Counted from the stretch's first letter, positions 30,530-42,402 are shown. The stretch: DNA of 64,000 bases from Methylobacterium sp. NMS14P (GCF_028583545.1 NZ_CP087106.1:558001-622000); one strand, 5' to 3'. A program made the numbers and translations. The notes: generated by a model not told the origin, from the letters alone.

Positions 30530-31975
30530 TCAGGTGACGCGATCGGAGAAGATCGCCTTCTTGACCACGGCGTGGACGCCCCAGTTGCCGTCCACGACCT
30601 GTGTGATCCCGAAATCGACCGCCACCGACATCAGCGAGATGGCCTCGTCCTCGGTGAGGCCCTTCGCGTGCATCAGGAACTGGCGCATCTTGCGGAAGGC
30701 GTCGCGCATGGCGAGGTCGATGGAGGACTTCTGGAAGATCGCGCTCTGGGCGTCCGGACCGAGGTCGCGCAGGTAGTTCGGGTAGCTGAAGCCGGACAGC
30801 ACCCAGTCGTCCCGAGTCTCGATCATCGGGAAGTCGAGGGCCTCCAGCGGCGTGCCGGGCAGGTCCGCCTTCTTGTGCAGGATGAACTGGAAGGTCCCGG
30901 TGAGCGAGCACTCGATCGCGGTGCCGCACAATTCGGAATCGCCCTGGCTGGCATGGGGATCGCCCACCGAGAACAGGGCGCCCGGCACCGCCACCGGGTA
31001 GTAGAGGGTCGCGCCCTTGCCGATCCGCCAGTTGTCGATGTTGCCGCCGGTGTAGCTCGGCGGGATCGTGTTCACCCGGTCGGCCTCGGCGGGCGCGACG
31101 CCCATCGTGCCGAAATGCGGCCGGATCGGCACCCGGATGCCCTTGAGAACCTCGAAGGTCTTCTGCGTCCTGGAGTGATCGACCGGCAGACCGGGATAGT
31201 CGATGGTCGGGTGGGAGACGCCGAACGGGTCGGTCACGCCCGGCCAGCGGAAGCTGTAGACCGCCCGGGCCCAGTCGCGCTCGCCGGTGGCGTCGACCTC
31301 GTAGATGGTCACGACCTCCCGGGGCTTATCGCCGGTGATCAGGTCGTTGTAGTGGTAGCCCCACCACGCCGCCGCGTTGCTGCCGAAGGCGAGTCCCTTG
31401 TACTTGGGATTGGCGCAGGGGCGGGGGGCGACGTCGAGGATGCGCACCTCCAGGACATCGCCGGGCTCGGCGCCGCGGATCGCCACCGGGCCGGTGCAGA
31501 TGTGCACGCCAAGGCCGCCGCCGGGGCCGATCTTGGCGTCCATGGCGCCGGCCCCGCGGGGCGAGACACCCATCTTGTCCTTGGTCCAGAGATAGACGCT
31601 CTCGGCGCCCGGATCGCCCTGGATCATCCGCTCGGCGTCGTCGCTCGCCTGGTGTGTGAGCGTCTCGATCGTGACGAAATCGCCCGAGCCGATCTCCACC
31701 TGGGGCTTGAGGCTGCGGCTGAAGAAGCCCCAGTGCACCGTCTCGGCGTTCGCCGGCAGGTGATAATGCGCCGTGGCGGCGATCTTGGCGCCGCTCGCCT
31801 GGGCCAGAGCCGGGCTCACTAGCGACGGGCCGCCGGCCGCGAAGGCCGCGGCGGCGGCCCCGGTCGCCGCGAAGCCGCTCTTCAGGAAGGCGCGCCGCTC
31901 CGGCTCGAGATCCCGCCGAAATCTTCGGCGGTGCTCCTCGAAGGCGTGGCAGGTTGGATCGTCGCCCGCGCACAT
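30530..31975 (-). CDS. Acetamidase/formamidase family protein, Tat-exported
   Basis: A 481-residue FmdA/AmdA-type amidohydrolase that releases ammonia from formamide or acetamide. The start carries a twin-arginine-like signal ([14 protein letters not shown], then Ala-rich), so it is probably periplasmic, which is unusual for the family. Family motifs: [42 protein letters not shown] and [21 protein letters not shown] chose 31975 as the start because GGGAGA precedes it; the frame is open for 19 codons more. It converges on the chemoreceptor gene. Confidence 0.85.
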   Translation of the reverse strand: MCAGDDPTCHAFEEHRRRFRRDLEPERRAFLKSGFAATGAAAAAFAAGGPSLVSPALAQASGAKIAATAHYHLPANAETVHWGFFSRSLKPQVEIGSGDFVTIETLTHQASDDAERMIQGDPGAESVYLWTKDKMGVSPRGAGAMDAKIGPGGGLGVHICTGPVAIRGAEPGDVLEVRILDVAPRPCANPKYKGLAFGSNAAAWWGYHYNDLITGDKPREVVTIYEVDATGERDWARAVYSFRWPGVTDPFGVSHPTIDYPGLPVDHSRTQKTFEVLKGIRVPIRPHFGTMGVAPAEADRVNTIPPSYTGGNIDNWRIGKGATLYYPVAVPGALFSVGDPHASQGDSELCGTAIECSLTGTFQFILHKKADLPGTPLEALDFPMIETRDDWVLSGFSYPNYLRDLGPDAQSAIFQKSSIDLAMRDAFRKMRQFLMHAKGLTEDEAISLMSVAVDFGITQVVDGNWGVHAVVKKAIFSDRVT

Positions 31976-32057
31976 CGCGTCGTCTCCCGGTGGTTTCGTG
32001 GTCCCGGGGCGGGCAAGCAAATCGACGGCCACGCTGGCGGCCGCCGACGGGCGCTCC

Positions 32058-34385
32058 TCATTCCGAGAGCATGCCGACGCCGCGCTCCTCGACCGTCGCC
32101 GCGGCCTCGTCCGCCTGGGCCTCGACCACGGCCGCGGCCGTGACGTTGACGATGCCGCGCGCCGTCACCGACGGCGTCAGGATGTGGGCGGGCTTGGCCG
32201 GGCCGATCAGCAGCGGGCCGACCGGCAGGGCGTCCGCCAGCACCTTCGCGAACTGGAAGGCGATGTTGGCCGCGTCGAGATTCGGGAAGATCAGGACGTT
32301 GGCCGCACCCTTGAGCCGCGAGCCCGGCAGCACGCGCTCGCGCACCATCTCGTTGAGGGCCGAATCGGCCTGCATCTCGCCGTCGACCTGAAGCTGGGGA
32401 TCCCGCGCGTGCAGCAGCGCGAGGGCGTCGCGCATCTTCATCGCGGAGGGCGAATCCGACTGGCCGAAATCCGAGTGGCTGAGCAGCGCGATCTTCGGCG
32501 TCATCCCGAAACGGCTGACGTGGCTGGCGCAGGCCTGCGCCACGTCGGCGATCTCCTCGGCGGTGGGGTTCTGGCGGACATGGGTGTCGGCCAGGAAGTA
32601 GGCGCCGTTATGCGTCACGACGAGACTCATCGCGGCGCACTGCTCCACGCCCGGCGCGAGCCCGATCACGTCGCGGATGATGCGCAGACGCGTCTCGAAC
32701 CGGCCTTCCAGGCCGCAGATCAGCGCGTCGGCCTCGCCGCGGCGGACCGCGATGGCGCCGATCACCGTGCTGTTGGTGCGCACCAGGGTGCGCGCCGCGT
32801 CCGGCGTGATGCCCCGACGACCCGCCACCTCCAGATAGGTCTGCACGTAGGCGCGGTAGCGGGGATCGTCCTCGGGATCGATCAGCTCGAAGTCGCGGCC
32901 GTGCTCGATCGACAGGCCGAAGCGCTTCAGCCGGGTCTCCACGACCCGCGGCCGGCCGACCAGGATCGGAAAGGCGACCTTGTCCTCGACGATCGCCTGG
33001 ACGGCGCGGAGCACGCGCTCGTCCTCGCCCTCGGCGTAGATGACGCGCTTGGGCTCGGCCTTCGCCTTCGAGAACAGCGGCTTCATGATCAGGCCGGACC
33101 GGTGCACGAACCGGTCGAGGCTCTCGACATAGGCGTCGAGATCCGGGAGCGGCCGGCCGGCGACGCCCGAGTCCATGGCGGCCTTGGCCACCGCGGGGGC
33201 GATGCGCAGGATCAGGCGCGGGTCGAACGGGCTCGGGATCAGGGATCTCGGCCCGAACGGCCGGGCCTCGCCGCCGTAGGCGCGGGCGACCACGTCGGAG
33301 GTCGTCTCGTGGGCGAGGCCCGCGATCGCCTTCACGGCGGCCTTCTTCATCTCCTCGTTGATCTTGTGGGCGCCGACGTCGAGCGCGCCGCGGAAGATGT
33401 ACGGGAAGCACAGGACGTTGTTGACCTGGTTCGGGAAGTCCGACCGGCCGGTGCAGATCATCGCGTCCGGCCGCTCCTTCTCGGCCAGATCCGGCATGAT
33501 CTCCGGATAAGGGTTCGCGAGCGCCATGATCAGCGGCTTCTCGGCCATCTCCTTCAGGTACTCGGGCTTGAGCACGCCGCCGGCCGAGAGGCCGATGAAC
33601 ACGTCCGCCCCCGGGATCACCTCGGCGAGCGTCCGCTTGTCGGTCTCCTGCGCGTAGACGTCCTTCCACCGGTCCATCAGCTCCGGGCGGCCCTTGTAGA
33701 CCACGCCCTTGATGTCGGTGACCGTGATGTTCTCGCGGGTCGCCCCGAGCGACACGAGCAGGTTGAGGCAGGCGAGCGCCGCCGCGCCGGCGCCGGACGT
33801 GACGATCCGGACGTCGGACAGGTTCTTGCCGGCGAGTTCCAGGCCGTTGAGGACGGCGGCGGCCACGATGATCGCGGTGCCGTGCTGGTCGTCGTGGAAG
33901 ACCGGGATGTTCATCCGGGCCCGGCACTGCTCCTCGACCTCGAAGCACTCGGGGGCCTTGATGTCCTCCAGGTTGATGCCGCCGAAGGTCGGCTCGAGGG
34001 CGCAGACCACGTCGACGAGCTTGGACACGTCCTTCTGGTCGACCTCGATGTCGAAGACGTCGATGCCGGCGAATTTCTTGAAGAGGACGGCCTTGCCCTC
34101 CATCACGGGCTTGGAGGCGAGCGGGCCGATATCGCCGAGGCCCAGCACGGCCGTGCCGTTGGAGAGCACCGCCACGAGGTTCTGGCGGATGGTGAGTTCG
34201 GCGGCCTGCTGCGGGTCGTCGTGGATCGCCATGCAGGCGGCGGCGACGCCGGGCGAGTAGGCGAGCGCGAGGTCGCGCTGGTTGCCGAGCGGCTTGGTCG
34301 CCTGGATCTCCAGCTTCCCGGGCTTGGGCAGGCGGTGGTAGACGAGCGCCCCGGCCTTGAGGTCCTCGGACATGTTATCGGCCAT
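32058..34385 (-). CDS. maeB: NADP-dependent malic enzyme with phosphotransacetylase-like domain
   Basis: Converts malate to pyruvate and CO2, producing NADPH. The 775 residues are a two-domain MaeB: a malic enzyme half (1 to about 430) with [24 protein letters not shown] [19 protein letters not shown] and [13 protein letters not shown], then a phosphotransacetylase-like half (about 440-775) that regulates but does not catalyse in known members. It is divergent from the acetyltransferase gene, 66 bases apart. Confidence 0.95.
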   Translation of the reverse strand: MADNMSEDLKAGALVYHRLPKPGKLEIQATKPLGNQRDLALAYSPGVAAACMAIHDDPQQAAELTIRQNLVAVLSNGTAVLGLGDIGPLASKPVMEGKAVLFKKFAGIDVFDIEVDQKDVSKLVDVVCALEPTFGGINLEDIKAPECFEVEEQCRARMNIPVFHDDQHGTAIIVAAAVLNGLELAGKNLSDVRIVTSGAGAAALACLNLLVSLGATRENITVTDIKGVVYKGRPELMDRWKDVYAQETDKRTLAEVIPGADVFIGLSAGGVLKPEYLKEMAEKPLIMALANPYPEIMPDLAEKERPDAMICTGRSDFPNQVNNVLCFPYIFRGALDVGAHKINEEMKKAAVKAIAGLAHETTSDVVARAYGGEARPFGPRSLIPSPFDPRLILRIAPAVAKAAMDSGVAGRPLPDLDAYVESLDRFVHRSGLIMKPLFSKAKAEPKRVIYAEGEDERVLRAVQAIVEDKVAFPILVGRPRVVETRLKRFGLSIEHGRDFELIDPEDDPRYRAYVQTYLEVAGRRGITPDAARTLVRTNSTVIGAIAVRRGEADALICGLEGRFETRLRIIRDVIGLAPGVEQCAAMSLVVTHNGAYFLADTHVRQNPTAEEIADVAQACASHVSRFGMTPKIALLSHSDFGQSDSPSAMKMRDALALLHARDPQLQVDGEMQADSALNEMVRERVLPGSRLKGAANVLIFPNLDAANIAFQFAKVLADALPVGPLLIGPAKPAHILTPSVTARGIVNVTAAAVVEAQADEAAATVEERGVGMLSE

Positions 34386-34451
34386 CGCCCACGCTCCCGC
34401 TCACCTTCTTCACCGAGGACGACACGGTCGCGCATCGCGCGGGCCCGCGTC

Positions 34452-35114
34452 ATGACCGGTCTGTTGCACCGGCTGCGCAGGGGGCGCAACCCGCACAACG
34501 AGACCCGGATCCACCTCGCCAAGCTGGCAAGGACCCACGGCTTCTCCATAGGCGCTTATTCGTACGGGCGTCCAAAAGTCCGCTTCCCGGAGAGCGGGCG
34601 GTGCCTGACGATCGGCCGCTATTGTTCCATCGCCGACAAGGTCGAGATCCTGCTCGGCGGCGATCACCGCCTCGACTGGGCGTCGACCTACCCGTTCGCG
34701 GCGATGCGCGGGCTGTTCCCTGACGCCGACGCGCCGGAGGATTACCACGCCTCCCGCGGCGACGTGGTGATCGGCAACGATGTCTGGCTCGGATCCGGCT
34801 GCATGATCCTGTCAGGCGTGACGGTCGGCCACGGCGCCGTGGTGGCGGCCCGCGCCGTGGTGACCCGCGACGTGCCGGCCTACGCCGTTGTTGCGGGCAA
34901 CCCGGCCCGGGTGGTGCGCCGCCGCTTCGACGCGGCGACCGTCGAGGCGCTCGTGGCGTCGGCGTGGTGGGACCTGCCGCACGATGCGGTGACGCGGCTC
35001 GTGCCGCTGCTCCAGAGCGGGCGGATCGCCGACCTGCTCGCGGCGTTGCGCGCGGGCGCGGTTTCCCGTACCGGCGGGGCCCATCACGAAGACCATCCGA
35101 GATCCGGACGATGA
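34452..35114 (+). CDS. Hexapeptide-repeat (CatB-like) acetyltransferase
   Basis: A 220-residue left-handed beta-helix acyltransferase of the xenobiotic/chloramphenicol type. It has the hexapeptide core ([23 protein letters not shown], with the catalytic His in GGDHRLDW) and [27 protein letters not shown]. The substrate is unknown; such enzymes also acetylate surface sugars, and glycan-type genes lie nearby. The stop overlaps the ATG of the DUF3297 gene by 4 bases. Confidence 0.82.
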   Translation: MTGLLHRLRRGRNPHNETRIHLAKLARTHGFSIGAYSYGRPKVRFPESGRCLTIGRYCSIADKVEILLGGDHRLDWASTYPFAAMRGLFPDADAPEDYHASRGDVVIGNDVWLGSGCMILSGVTVGHGAVVAARAVVTRDVPAYAVVAGNPARVVRRRFDAATVEALVASAWWDLPHDAVTRLVPLLQSGRIADLLAALRAGAVSRTGGAHHEDHPRSGR

Positions 35115-35362
35115 CCGACACCCCCCCCGACCGCCTGGCCTCCAACCCGAACAGCCCGTTCTACGACGAGAAGGTGCTGGAGCGCGGGGTCGGCGTCCGG
35201 TTCAAGGGCGTCGAGAAGACCAATGTCGAGGAGTACTGCGTGAGCGAGGGCTGGGTCCGGCTCTCGGCCGGCAAGACCCTTGACCGGGCCGGCAACCCGA
35301 TGACGGTGAAGCTGAAGGGCACCGTGGAGCCCTACTTCCGCGACCCCGCCGCGGACGCCTGA
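35111..35362 (+). CDS. DUF3297 family small protein
   Basis: An 83-residue soluble protein, typical in length and sequence for DUF3297 ([23 protein letters not shown]... then [10 protein letters not shown] and [10 protein letters not shown]). No function is known for the family. Its start overlaps the acetyltransferase stop, and its last 31 bases overlap the end of the gene on the other strand. Confidence 0.85.
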   Translation: MTDTPPDRLASNPNSPFYDEKVLERGVGVRFKGVEKTNVEEYCVSEGWVRLSAGKTLDRAGNPMTVKLKGTVEPYFRDPAADA

Positions 35363-35664
35363 TCCGCCACCCGCGCCAGCGCGGCCTCGAAGTTCCGGAC
35401 GGCCTCGCGAACGAGCTTCTCGACCTGATCCGACGCGCGCGGCCCGTCGATGACGAGGCTCGCGAGGATGTCGGAGCGGCGGGCGCGCTGCTTGGCGGTG
35501 CGCGCGTGGTTCGAGACGCGCAGGTGCCAGGCGCAGTCCGGTCGCCGCAGGTACAGGCTGTCGCCGCGCTCGTTCCGGGCGACGACCGCGAAGCCGTGCG
35601 CTTCCAGCAGCCGCGCCGCCAGACCCAGCGCCTTGATCGGCGGAAGCGGACGGTCGGCGGTCAC
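35332..35664 (-). CDS. Small protein of unknown function
   Basis: 110 residues from a GTG start that overlaps the acyltransferase stop (GTGA, 35661-35664). It has a helical N-terminal part (IKALGLAARLLEAHGF), a short LYLRRPDCAWHLRVSNHARTA core that could be a nuclease-like strand-helix element, and a helical C terminus. No confident family. Overlaps the DUF3297 gene end by 31 bases (convergent). Confidence 0.6.
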   Translation of the reverse strand: MTADRPLPPIKALGLAARLLEAHGFAVVARNERGDSLYLRRPDCAWHLRVSNHARTAKQRARRSDILASLVIDGPRASDQVEKLVREAVRNFEAALARVADQASAAGSRK

Positions 35665-36737
35665 GGCCCTGCCGGCTCGATCGTGCCGAGGCGGCGTCGC
35701 CCGAGCGCCCGCGCCTTGAGCGACAGGGCCGGCCGCTCGACCCCGTACCAGGATAGGGCCGCGACCAGCAGCGTGAGGGCGAGTGCCGGCGCCAGGAGCG
35801 CGGGCCCGGAGGCGGCCGGCCACAGCGCGTGCAGGCTCTGCTGGATCGGCCAGCCGTAGAGGTAGATCCCGTAGGAGAGGTCAGACGACGGGTCGAACAA
35901 ACCGCGCGCGAGGGGGCCGAGGGCGAGCCAGACCACGCCGTAGGCCTCGGCGAGGAACAGCAGGGCCGGGTAGGCCGGAGTCCGCGCGAGAACGAAGGCG
36001 CCGAAGACCAGACAGGCAAGGGCCGCGGCCGAGACCCGCAGGCGGTCGCGCCACAGGTAGAGGCACGCGCCGGCCGCGAAGATCAGCGGCAGACGCAGCG
36101 CCGTCTCGGTGCCCTTGGGCAGGTCGGGGCCGCGGAGGCCGCAGGCGATCACCAGGGCGAGTGCCAGCCCGGCCACGATCAGGGGAGCCGACCACCGGCG
36201 CCGGAGCAGGCCGCACAGGGCAGCGACGAGGACGCCGAGGTAGCACAGCACCTCGTATTTCAGCGTCCAGACCGTGCCGAGGGGCGCCCGGTAGGGGTTG
36301 GATTCGAAGACGCCGGGGAGGGCGGCGTTGCTCTTGAAGGTCGTCAGCGTCCCGCGGATGAACGACCACAGGGCGGGATCGCGCCAGTAATCGGTGACGG
36401 GCAGGCGGGTCAGGGCCGCGCCGAGCCCGAGCGCGACGACAAGTGTCGCGGCCACGAGCCCTGGCAGGATCCGCAGAGTGCGGGCAAGGGCGTAGTCCCG
36501 GAGGCCGCGGCGATCGCAGCTCATCGTGACCAGGAAGCCCGACACGGCGAAGAAGCCGTTCACCGCGTGCTCACCGAGCGTGTAGCCGGTGAGCCGGGCG
36601 AGGGGCTCGTCGCCGGACGCGCCGGTCGCGACGCTGAACGCGTGGGACACGACGACCGCCAGAGCCAGCATCAGCCGCAGGCCGGTGAAGCCGTTGCGGC
36701 CGCGCTCCAGCGCGGTCGCGATCGTCGGCGCGCTCAT
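35661..36737 (-). CDS. Acyltransferase 3 family membrane protein (OafA/YrhL-like)
   Basis: A 358-residue inner-membrane acyltransferase with about ten helices. It starts FTGLRLMLALAVVVSHAF, with the conserved His in VVSHAF, and has FFAVSGFLVTMS, RTLRILPGL and SYGIYLYGWPIQQ. These enzymes acylate O-antigen, exopolysaccharide or other glycans. It overlaps the upstream GT2 gene by 4 bases (ATGA), so both are one unit and probably act on one glycan. Confidence 0.85.
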   Translation of the reverse strand: MSAPTIATALERGRNGFTGLRLMLALAVVVSHAFSVATGASGDEPLARLTGYTLGEHAVNGFFAVSGFLVTMSCDRRGLRDYALARTLRILPGLVAATLVVALGLGAALTRLPVTDYWRDPALWSFIRGTLTTFKSNAALPGVFESNPYRAPLGTVWTLKYEVLCYLGVLVAALCGLLRRRWSAPLIVAGLALALVIACGLRGPDLPKGTETALRLPLIFAAGACLYLWRDRLRVSAAALACLVFGAFVLARTPAYPALLFLAEAYGVVWLALGPLARGLFDPSSDLSYGIYLYGWPIQQSLHALWPAASGPALLAPALALTLLVAALSWYGVERPALSLKARALGRRRLGTIEPAGP

Positions 36738-37606
36738 CCGGTCAGACCCTCGCGGGCCAGCGCGGTCCGGCCCCGCAGGAAGGCGAGGGCGCCCGCGGCC
36801 GATCCGCCGTAGCGCTCGAGGCCCGCCCGCCGCAGGACCAGCCCCGACAGCAGCGTCTTCGGCACGTTGGCCGCCAGTGCGGCGAGGCTCGGGTCCGGGA
36901 GGCCGTACTTCCGGCTGACATAGGCGCGCGACCACGCCTGATGCCAGCGCGCGCGAAACACCCGTCCCGACTCGGGCGCCGACGACCGGCCGCGACCGTG
37001 CAGCGCTTCCGCGCGGTGGACATGGATCAGGGCGCGGCCGCGATCGGCGACGCGCCGGCACAGGTCGTCGTCCTCGTAGAACAGGAAGATGTTCTCGTCG
37101 AACCCGCCGAGGTCGAGGAACAGGGCGCGCGGCATCATCAGGCAGGCCCCGGACAGGAACGGCGCGCAGGCATCGCCCTGCGGCAGCGCGAGCCGTCCGG
37201 TCGGGTTCGTGAGATAAGGCGCCAGCAGCGAGCGCGCCTGGAAGAAGAAGCGCCCGTCGGGCTCGACGAGGCGCGGGGCCAGCAGGCCCGCGTCCGGCCA
37301 GGAGCGGGCCGCGTCCAGCAGGGCGTCCACGGCACCCGGCCGCAGCACGACGTCGGGGTTGACGATGAGGACGCGCTCCGCCGTCTCGGCCGCGCGGACG
37401 CCCCGGTTGTTGGCGCGGCCGTAGCCCTCGTTGCGGGCGTTGCGGATCACCTGGGCGCCCGCGGCCTCCGCGACGGCCGCGGAGGCGTCCCGACTGGCAT
37501 TGTCGACCACGATCGCAGGGACGTGCTGCCCGGCCAGCGCCGCGAGGCAGCCGGGCAGCACGTCGGCGCTGTCATGCGCGACGACGATCGCGACGAGACT
37601 CGGCAC
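36734..37606 (-). CDS. Family 2 glycosyltransferase
   Basis: A 290-residue GT-A enzyme starting at GTG. The nucleotide-binding start (LVAIVVAHDSADVLPGCL), the DNASRD loop, NEGYGRANNRG, the VNPDV acceptor/metal region (DxD-like NPD) and GGFDENIFLFYEDDDLCRR are those of rhamnosyltransferase-like GT2 proteins. The C-terminal third is helical. Coupled to the acyltransferase gene; 21 bases after aspS. Confidence 0.87.
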   Translation of the reverse strand: MPSLVAIVVAHDSADVLPGCLAALAGQHVPAIVVDNASRDASAAVAEAAGAQVIRNARNEGYGRANNRGVRAAETAERVLIVNPDVVLRPGAVDALLDAARSWPDAGLLAPRLVEPDGRFFFQARSLLAPYLTNPTGRLALPQGDACAPFLSGACLMMPRALFLDLGGFDENIFLFYEDDDLCRRVADRGRALIHVHRAEALHGRGRSSAPESGRVFRARWHQAWSRAYVSRKYGLPDPSLAALAANVPKTLLSGLVLRRAGLERYGGSAAGALAFLRGRTALAREGLTG

Positions 37607-37627
37607 CGGGCGGCGGATCGCGCCGCC

Positions 37628-39505
<1,878 letters not shown>

Positions 39506-39607
39506 TCACGCGAGGCCCCCCAAGTCAAGCGCGGGGCGCGCAGAACGGCGCCGAAAGCCGCTCGCGACTCGCCCGCCGGCCTACCGCTTGAGGCGCCCGA
39601 TCCCCAT

Positions 39608-40015
39608 ATGATCTCCATGAACGACAACGTCTTTTTCGATCTGGAGCGGCCCGTGAAGGCGGCACCCGAACGCGCCCCGTCCGGGTGGCGGACGCTGCCC
39701 CTCGAAGGCCGTTTCGACCTCGTCTACGAGGACGCGGCCGGGGCCTGGAGCAACCGGTCCCTCGACGCGCGCGAGCTCAGGCTCGGGCCGGGGCGGACGC
39801 TGCTCGGCGGCATCGACGCCCGGCGCGGCGGCTATCGCGGGTTCCGGGTCGACCGGATCCGCCGCCTGGTCGACGGGGCCACCGGCGAGCGTATCGAGAC
39901 CGGCATCCTCGACCGCCTGCTCGGGCGCGCCGAGGCGCAGCGCCGGGCCGACGCGCTGCGGATACGCCGGCAGGCGCGGGCGCGCCGGAAGGCGGCGGTC
40001 GCGGCCGTGGCGTGA
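39608..40015 (+). CDS. WYL-like small protein
   Basis: A 135-residue protein. The central part (FDLVYEDAAGAWSNRSLDARELRL, RGGYRGFRVDRIRRL) resembles a WYL-like ligand-binding SH3-type barrel without a DNA-binding domain, followed by an Arg/Ala-rich helical tail. No function is known. A second Met at codon 4 (39617) is also a possible start. It is divergent from aspS. Confidence 0.6.
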   Translation: MISMNDNVFFDLERPVKAAPERAPSGWRTLPLEGRFDLVYEDAAGAWSNRSLDARELRLGPGRTLLGGIDARRGGYRGFRVDRIRRLVDGATGERIETGILDRLLGRAEAQRRADALRIRRQARARRKAAVAAVA

Positions 40016-40112
40016 TCGCCGGGCCGGGGCGGGACCCGCGTGAAAGCGTGAAAGATGGGGACCTGCGAAGCCGCGTCTCCCCATGTCCGCCGCGGTTGCG
40101 TATAGCCGGTGC

Positions 40113-41300
40113 ATGGACCTGATCACCACCACTGACGCGCTGCGCCAGATCTGCACACGTCTCGCCGAGCAGCCCTTCGTGACCGTCGACACGGAGTTCA
40201 TGCGCGAGACGACGTATTATCCGAAACTGTGCCTGATCCAGATGGCGGCACCGGACGGCACCGGCGTCCTGGTCGATCCGCTGGCGCCCGGGATCGACCT
40301 CGAGCCGTTCATCGCGCTCATGGCCGACGAGCGCACCGTGAAGGTGTTCCACTCCGCCCGCCAGGACCTGGAGATCATCTGGCTGATCGGCGGGATCCTG
40401 CCGCACCCGTTCTTCGACACGCAGGTCGCCGCCATGGTCTGCGGCTACGGCGATTCCGTCTCGTACGAGCAGCTCGTCAACGACGTCGCCAAGGCCAAGA
40501 TCGACAAGTCGTCCCGCTTCACCGACTGGTCGCGGCGCCCGCTCTCGGAGGCGCAGCTGACCTACGCGCTGTCCGACGTCACCCACTTGGTGAAGATCTA
40601 CGAGGTCCTCGTCGCCGAGTTGCTGCGGACCGACCGCGGCGCCTGGCTCGACGAGGAGATGGGGGTGCTGACATCACCCGAGACCTACCGCGCCGATCCC
40701 GCCCAGGCGTGGCGGCGCCTCTCCGGCCGGATGCGCAAGCCGCGCGAGATCGCCGTGCTGATGGAGGTGGCGGCCTGGCGCGAGAGCGAGGCGCAGACGC
40801 GCAACGTCCCGCGCGGGCGCGTCCTGAAGGATGAGGCGGTCATCGATATCGCGTCGGCGGCGCCGCGGAGCGCGGAGGCGCTCGGGCGTCTCCGGACCAT
40901 TCCGGCGGGCTTCGAGCGCTCGCGGACGGGAGCCGACATCGTCGCCGCCGTCGAGCGCGGCCTCGCCCGCGACACGAGCGCCGTCCGGATGCCCGAGCGC
41001 GTGCGGCGGAGCGGCGGAAACGGCGCGATCGTCGAGCTGCTGAAGGTCCTGCTGAAGGCGGTCTGCGAGGCCGAGGGCGTCGCGCCCAAGATCATCGCCA
41101 CGGTCGACGATCTGGAAGCGGTCGCCGACGACGACGCCGCCGAGGTCCCGGCGCTGCAGGGGTGGCGCCGGACGCTGTTCGGTGACAAGGCTCTGGCACT
41201 GAAGCAGGGCCGGCTGGCCCTCTCGGTCGAGTCCGGTCGCATCGTGGTTCGCCCTCTGGAGGCAGAGCCCGCGACCGCCGGCTCCGACACGGCCGGGTGA
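40113..41300 (+). CDS. rnd: Ribonuclease D
   Basis: A 3'-5' exoribonuclease that trims tRNA precursors. The 395 residues contain the DEDD nuclease: [21 protein letters not shown] (Asp and Glu), [13 protein letters not shown], and [14 protein letters not shown] (motif III), followed by an HRDC domain (about 210-285). The ATG at 40113 gives the family start [10 protein letters not shown]; an in-frame ATG at 40083 would add ten residues. Just before it is TATAGC (40101-40106). Confidence 0.93.
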   Translation: MDLITTTDALRQICTRLAEQPFVTVDTEFMRETTYYPKLCLIQMAAPDGTGVLVDPLAPGIDLEPFIALMADERTVKVFHSARQDLEIIWLIGGILPHPFFDTQVAAMVCGYGDSVSYEQLVNDVAKAKIDKSSRFTDWSRRPLSEAQLTYALSDVTHLVKIYEVLVAELLRTDRGAWLDEEMGVLTSPETYRADPAQAWRRLSGRMRKPREIAVLMEVAAWRESEAQTRNVPRGRVLKDEAVIDIASAAPRSAEALGRLRTIPAGFERSRTGADIVAAVERGLARDTSAVRMPERVRRSGGNGAIVELLKVLLKAVCEAEGVAPKIIATVDDLEAVADDDAAEVPALQGWRRTLFGDKALALKQGRLALSVESGRIVVRPLEAEPATAGSDTAG

Positions 41301-41350
41301 CGCCGCGGCAGCGCTGACGGCACAAACTCCGCGACCGGGCGTGACTCGCC

Positions 41351-41401
41351 GCAGGGACGGGATTAAATGGCAATTGGATTGCCGCTTAATCCCGTCCCTG
41401 C
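41351..41401. repeat. Near-perfect 24-bp hairpin before a start codon
   Basis: GCAGGGACGGGATTAA (41351-41366) and its exact complement (41386-41401) flank a second pair, GGCAAT (41369-41374) and ATTGCC (41378-41383), around TGG. Only one A/C mismatch and one T-G pair interrupt the stem. It lies between rnd and the ATG at 41411. No T run follows, so a simple terminator is not a good fit. Confidence 0.9.
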
Positions 41402-41410
41402 GTCCCGCGT

Positions 41411-41698
41411 ATGTTCGAACCGAACGAGATCCTTAAGACGCTGACCGGGCGCGGTCTCGTATCGGCTGAAGGGTGCGAGCCCGTGCGCGTCCGCTACAGA
41501 GTTGTCGTCGAGAGGCGCGAGGGCGGCGTCGTCGCGTACGGAACCCTCTACGGCAGCTACGCGGGCCTGCGACCGGTCTGGCTCGAGCCGGATGCCCAGC
41601 TCCGGCTGTCGAGCGGCCGTCGCCTCAACATCTCCGTGACCGATCTGATCGGCGACGTCGCCGAGTTCGAGAGCACCGGGCCGGTCGGCGCGATCTGA
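41411..41698 (+). CDS. Small protein of unknown function
   Basis: A 95-residue, strand-rich protein (VRVRYRVVVERREGG, GTLYGSYAGLRPVWLEPDAQLRL, RLNISVTDLIGDVAEF), probably a small beta barrel. The start codon is nine bases after the long hairpin, and no clear ribosome binding site remains between them. No family recognised. Confidence 0.65.
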   Translation: MFEPNEILKTLTGRGLVSAEGCEPVRVRYRVVVERREGGVVAYGTLYGSYAGLRPVWLEPDAQLRLSSGRRLNISVTDLIGDVAEFESTGPVGAI

Positions 41699-41864
41699 CG
41701 CCGCCTTCAGCCTTCCGCAGGATCCCGAGCAGCGGCCCCCGCTCGGCGTGCGCAATCCGGCTCCGATTCTGAAGTGTGGGACGATTCGGCAATTTGTCGC
41801 GCGCAAACCCCACGGCGCGAGTGCGGATCCTCCGAAAAACCGGATGCGGCGACTGGGCGCACAG

Positions 41865-41886
41865 GCCGAATTTGGGAGAATTCGGC
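41865..41886. promoter_or_regulatory. 22-bp dyad, operator candidate
   Basis: GCCGAATT-TGGGAG-AATTCGGC: two perfect 8-base arms with a 6-base spacer. A further ATTCGGCAA lies at 41784-41792. CATATA follows at 41889, a possible -10 element. Confidence 0.6.
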
Positions 41887-42093
41887 AACATATAGCCACC
41901 GAAGCGTCTTGCAGTGCAGTCAGGCTGCCAGATCCCACCGTCCGTGCCCGATGCCAGCTGACTGTCAGCCCGCGCGGAAGATGCATGCTCACGCGCAGCA
42001 AAGCTCGCTCGTTTGCAAGGTCTGCATGGGAAACGCACACATCCCCGTGAGATCGGGTCGAGACCACCCAAGGACGCTTGTGCGTCGCAACAT

Positions 42094-42144
42094 TTCTTTT
42101 CGCAAACGCATGACATCGACCGGGCCTGTGTCACGCGAAAAGAA
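42094..42144. promoter_or_regulatory. Wide dyad upstream of the xoxF promoter
   Basis: TTCTTTTCGC (42094-42103) and GCGAAAAGAA (42135-42144) are perfect inverted repeats with centres 41 bases apart, about four helical turns. Inside are TGACA and TGTCA (42111 and 42129). It lies 37 bases upstream of the -35 candidate. Confidence 0.6.
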
Positions 42145-42180
42145 GCTTTCACCGTGTGCCCACAGGCGTCGAACAGCGAG

Positions 42181-42208
42181 TTGACGGCGCTCAAAAATCT
42201 CTTAAGGT
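42181..42208 (+). promoter_or_regulatory. Possible xoxF promoter
   Basis: TTGACG (42181-42186), a 16-base spacer and TAAGGT (42203-42208). The -35 box is good and the -10 box is weak, as expected for a promoter that needs an activator. It would give a leader of about 190 bases. Confidence 0.4.
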
Positions 42209-42402
42209 CCGGGCAAGCCTCGGTTTCGAGGGAGCCGCCTCAGGGATGGCGGTTCCTGGCTAGGGGATCTGTAGATCTCCTCGAAGTCCACTATGCCCGC
42301 TACCGAGGCGTCCATCCCTGTCGCAAACAGTCAGGTCGGAGTCCGAGCGACGCCACTCTATTCGCGCGCCGCGAGAACTCTCAAGACTTGTCGGAGGAAC
42401 CC

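Larger units (their letters stand above)
41699..42402. other. xoxF upstream region
   Basis: 704 bases with no recognised gene. It contains two inverted repeats (41865-41886 and 42094-42144), a promoter candidate (42181-42208), an 8-bp hairpin GAGCCGCC/GGCGGTTC (42232-42255) in the predicted leader, four GCAAAC-type hexamers (41803, 42011 reversed, 42102, 42323), and an 11-base match to the pqqA upstream region (42200-42210). The xoxF ribosome binding site is CGGAGGAA (42392-42399). Confidence 0.6.
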
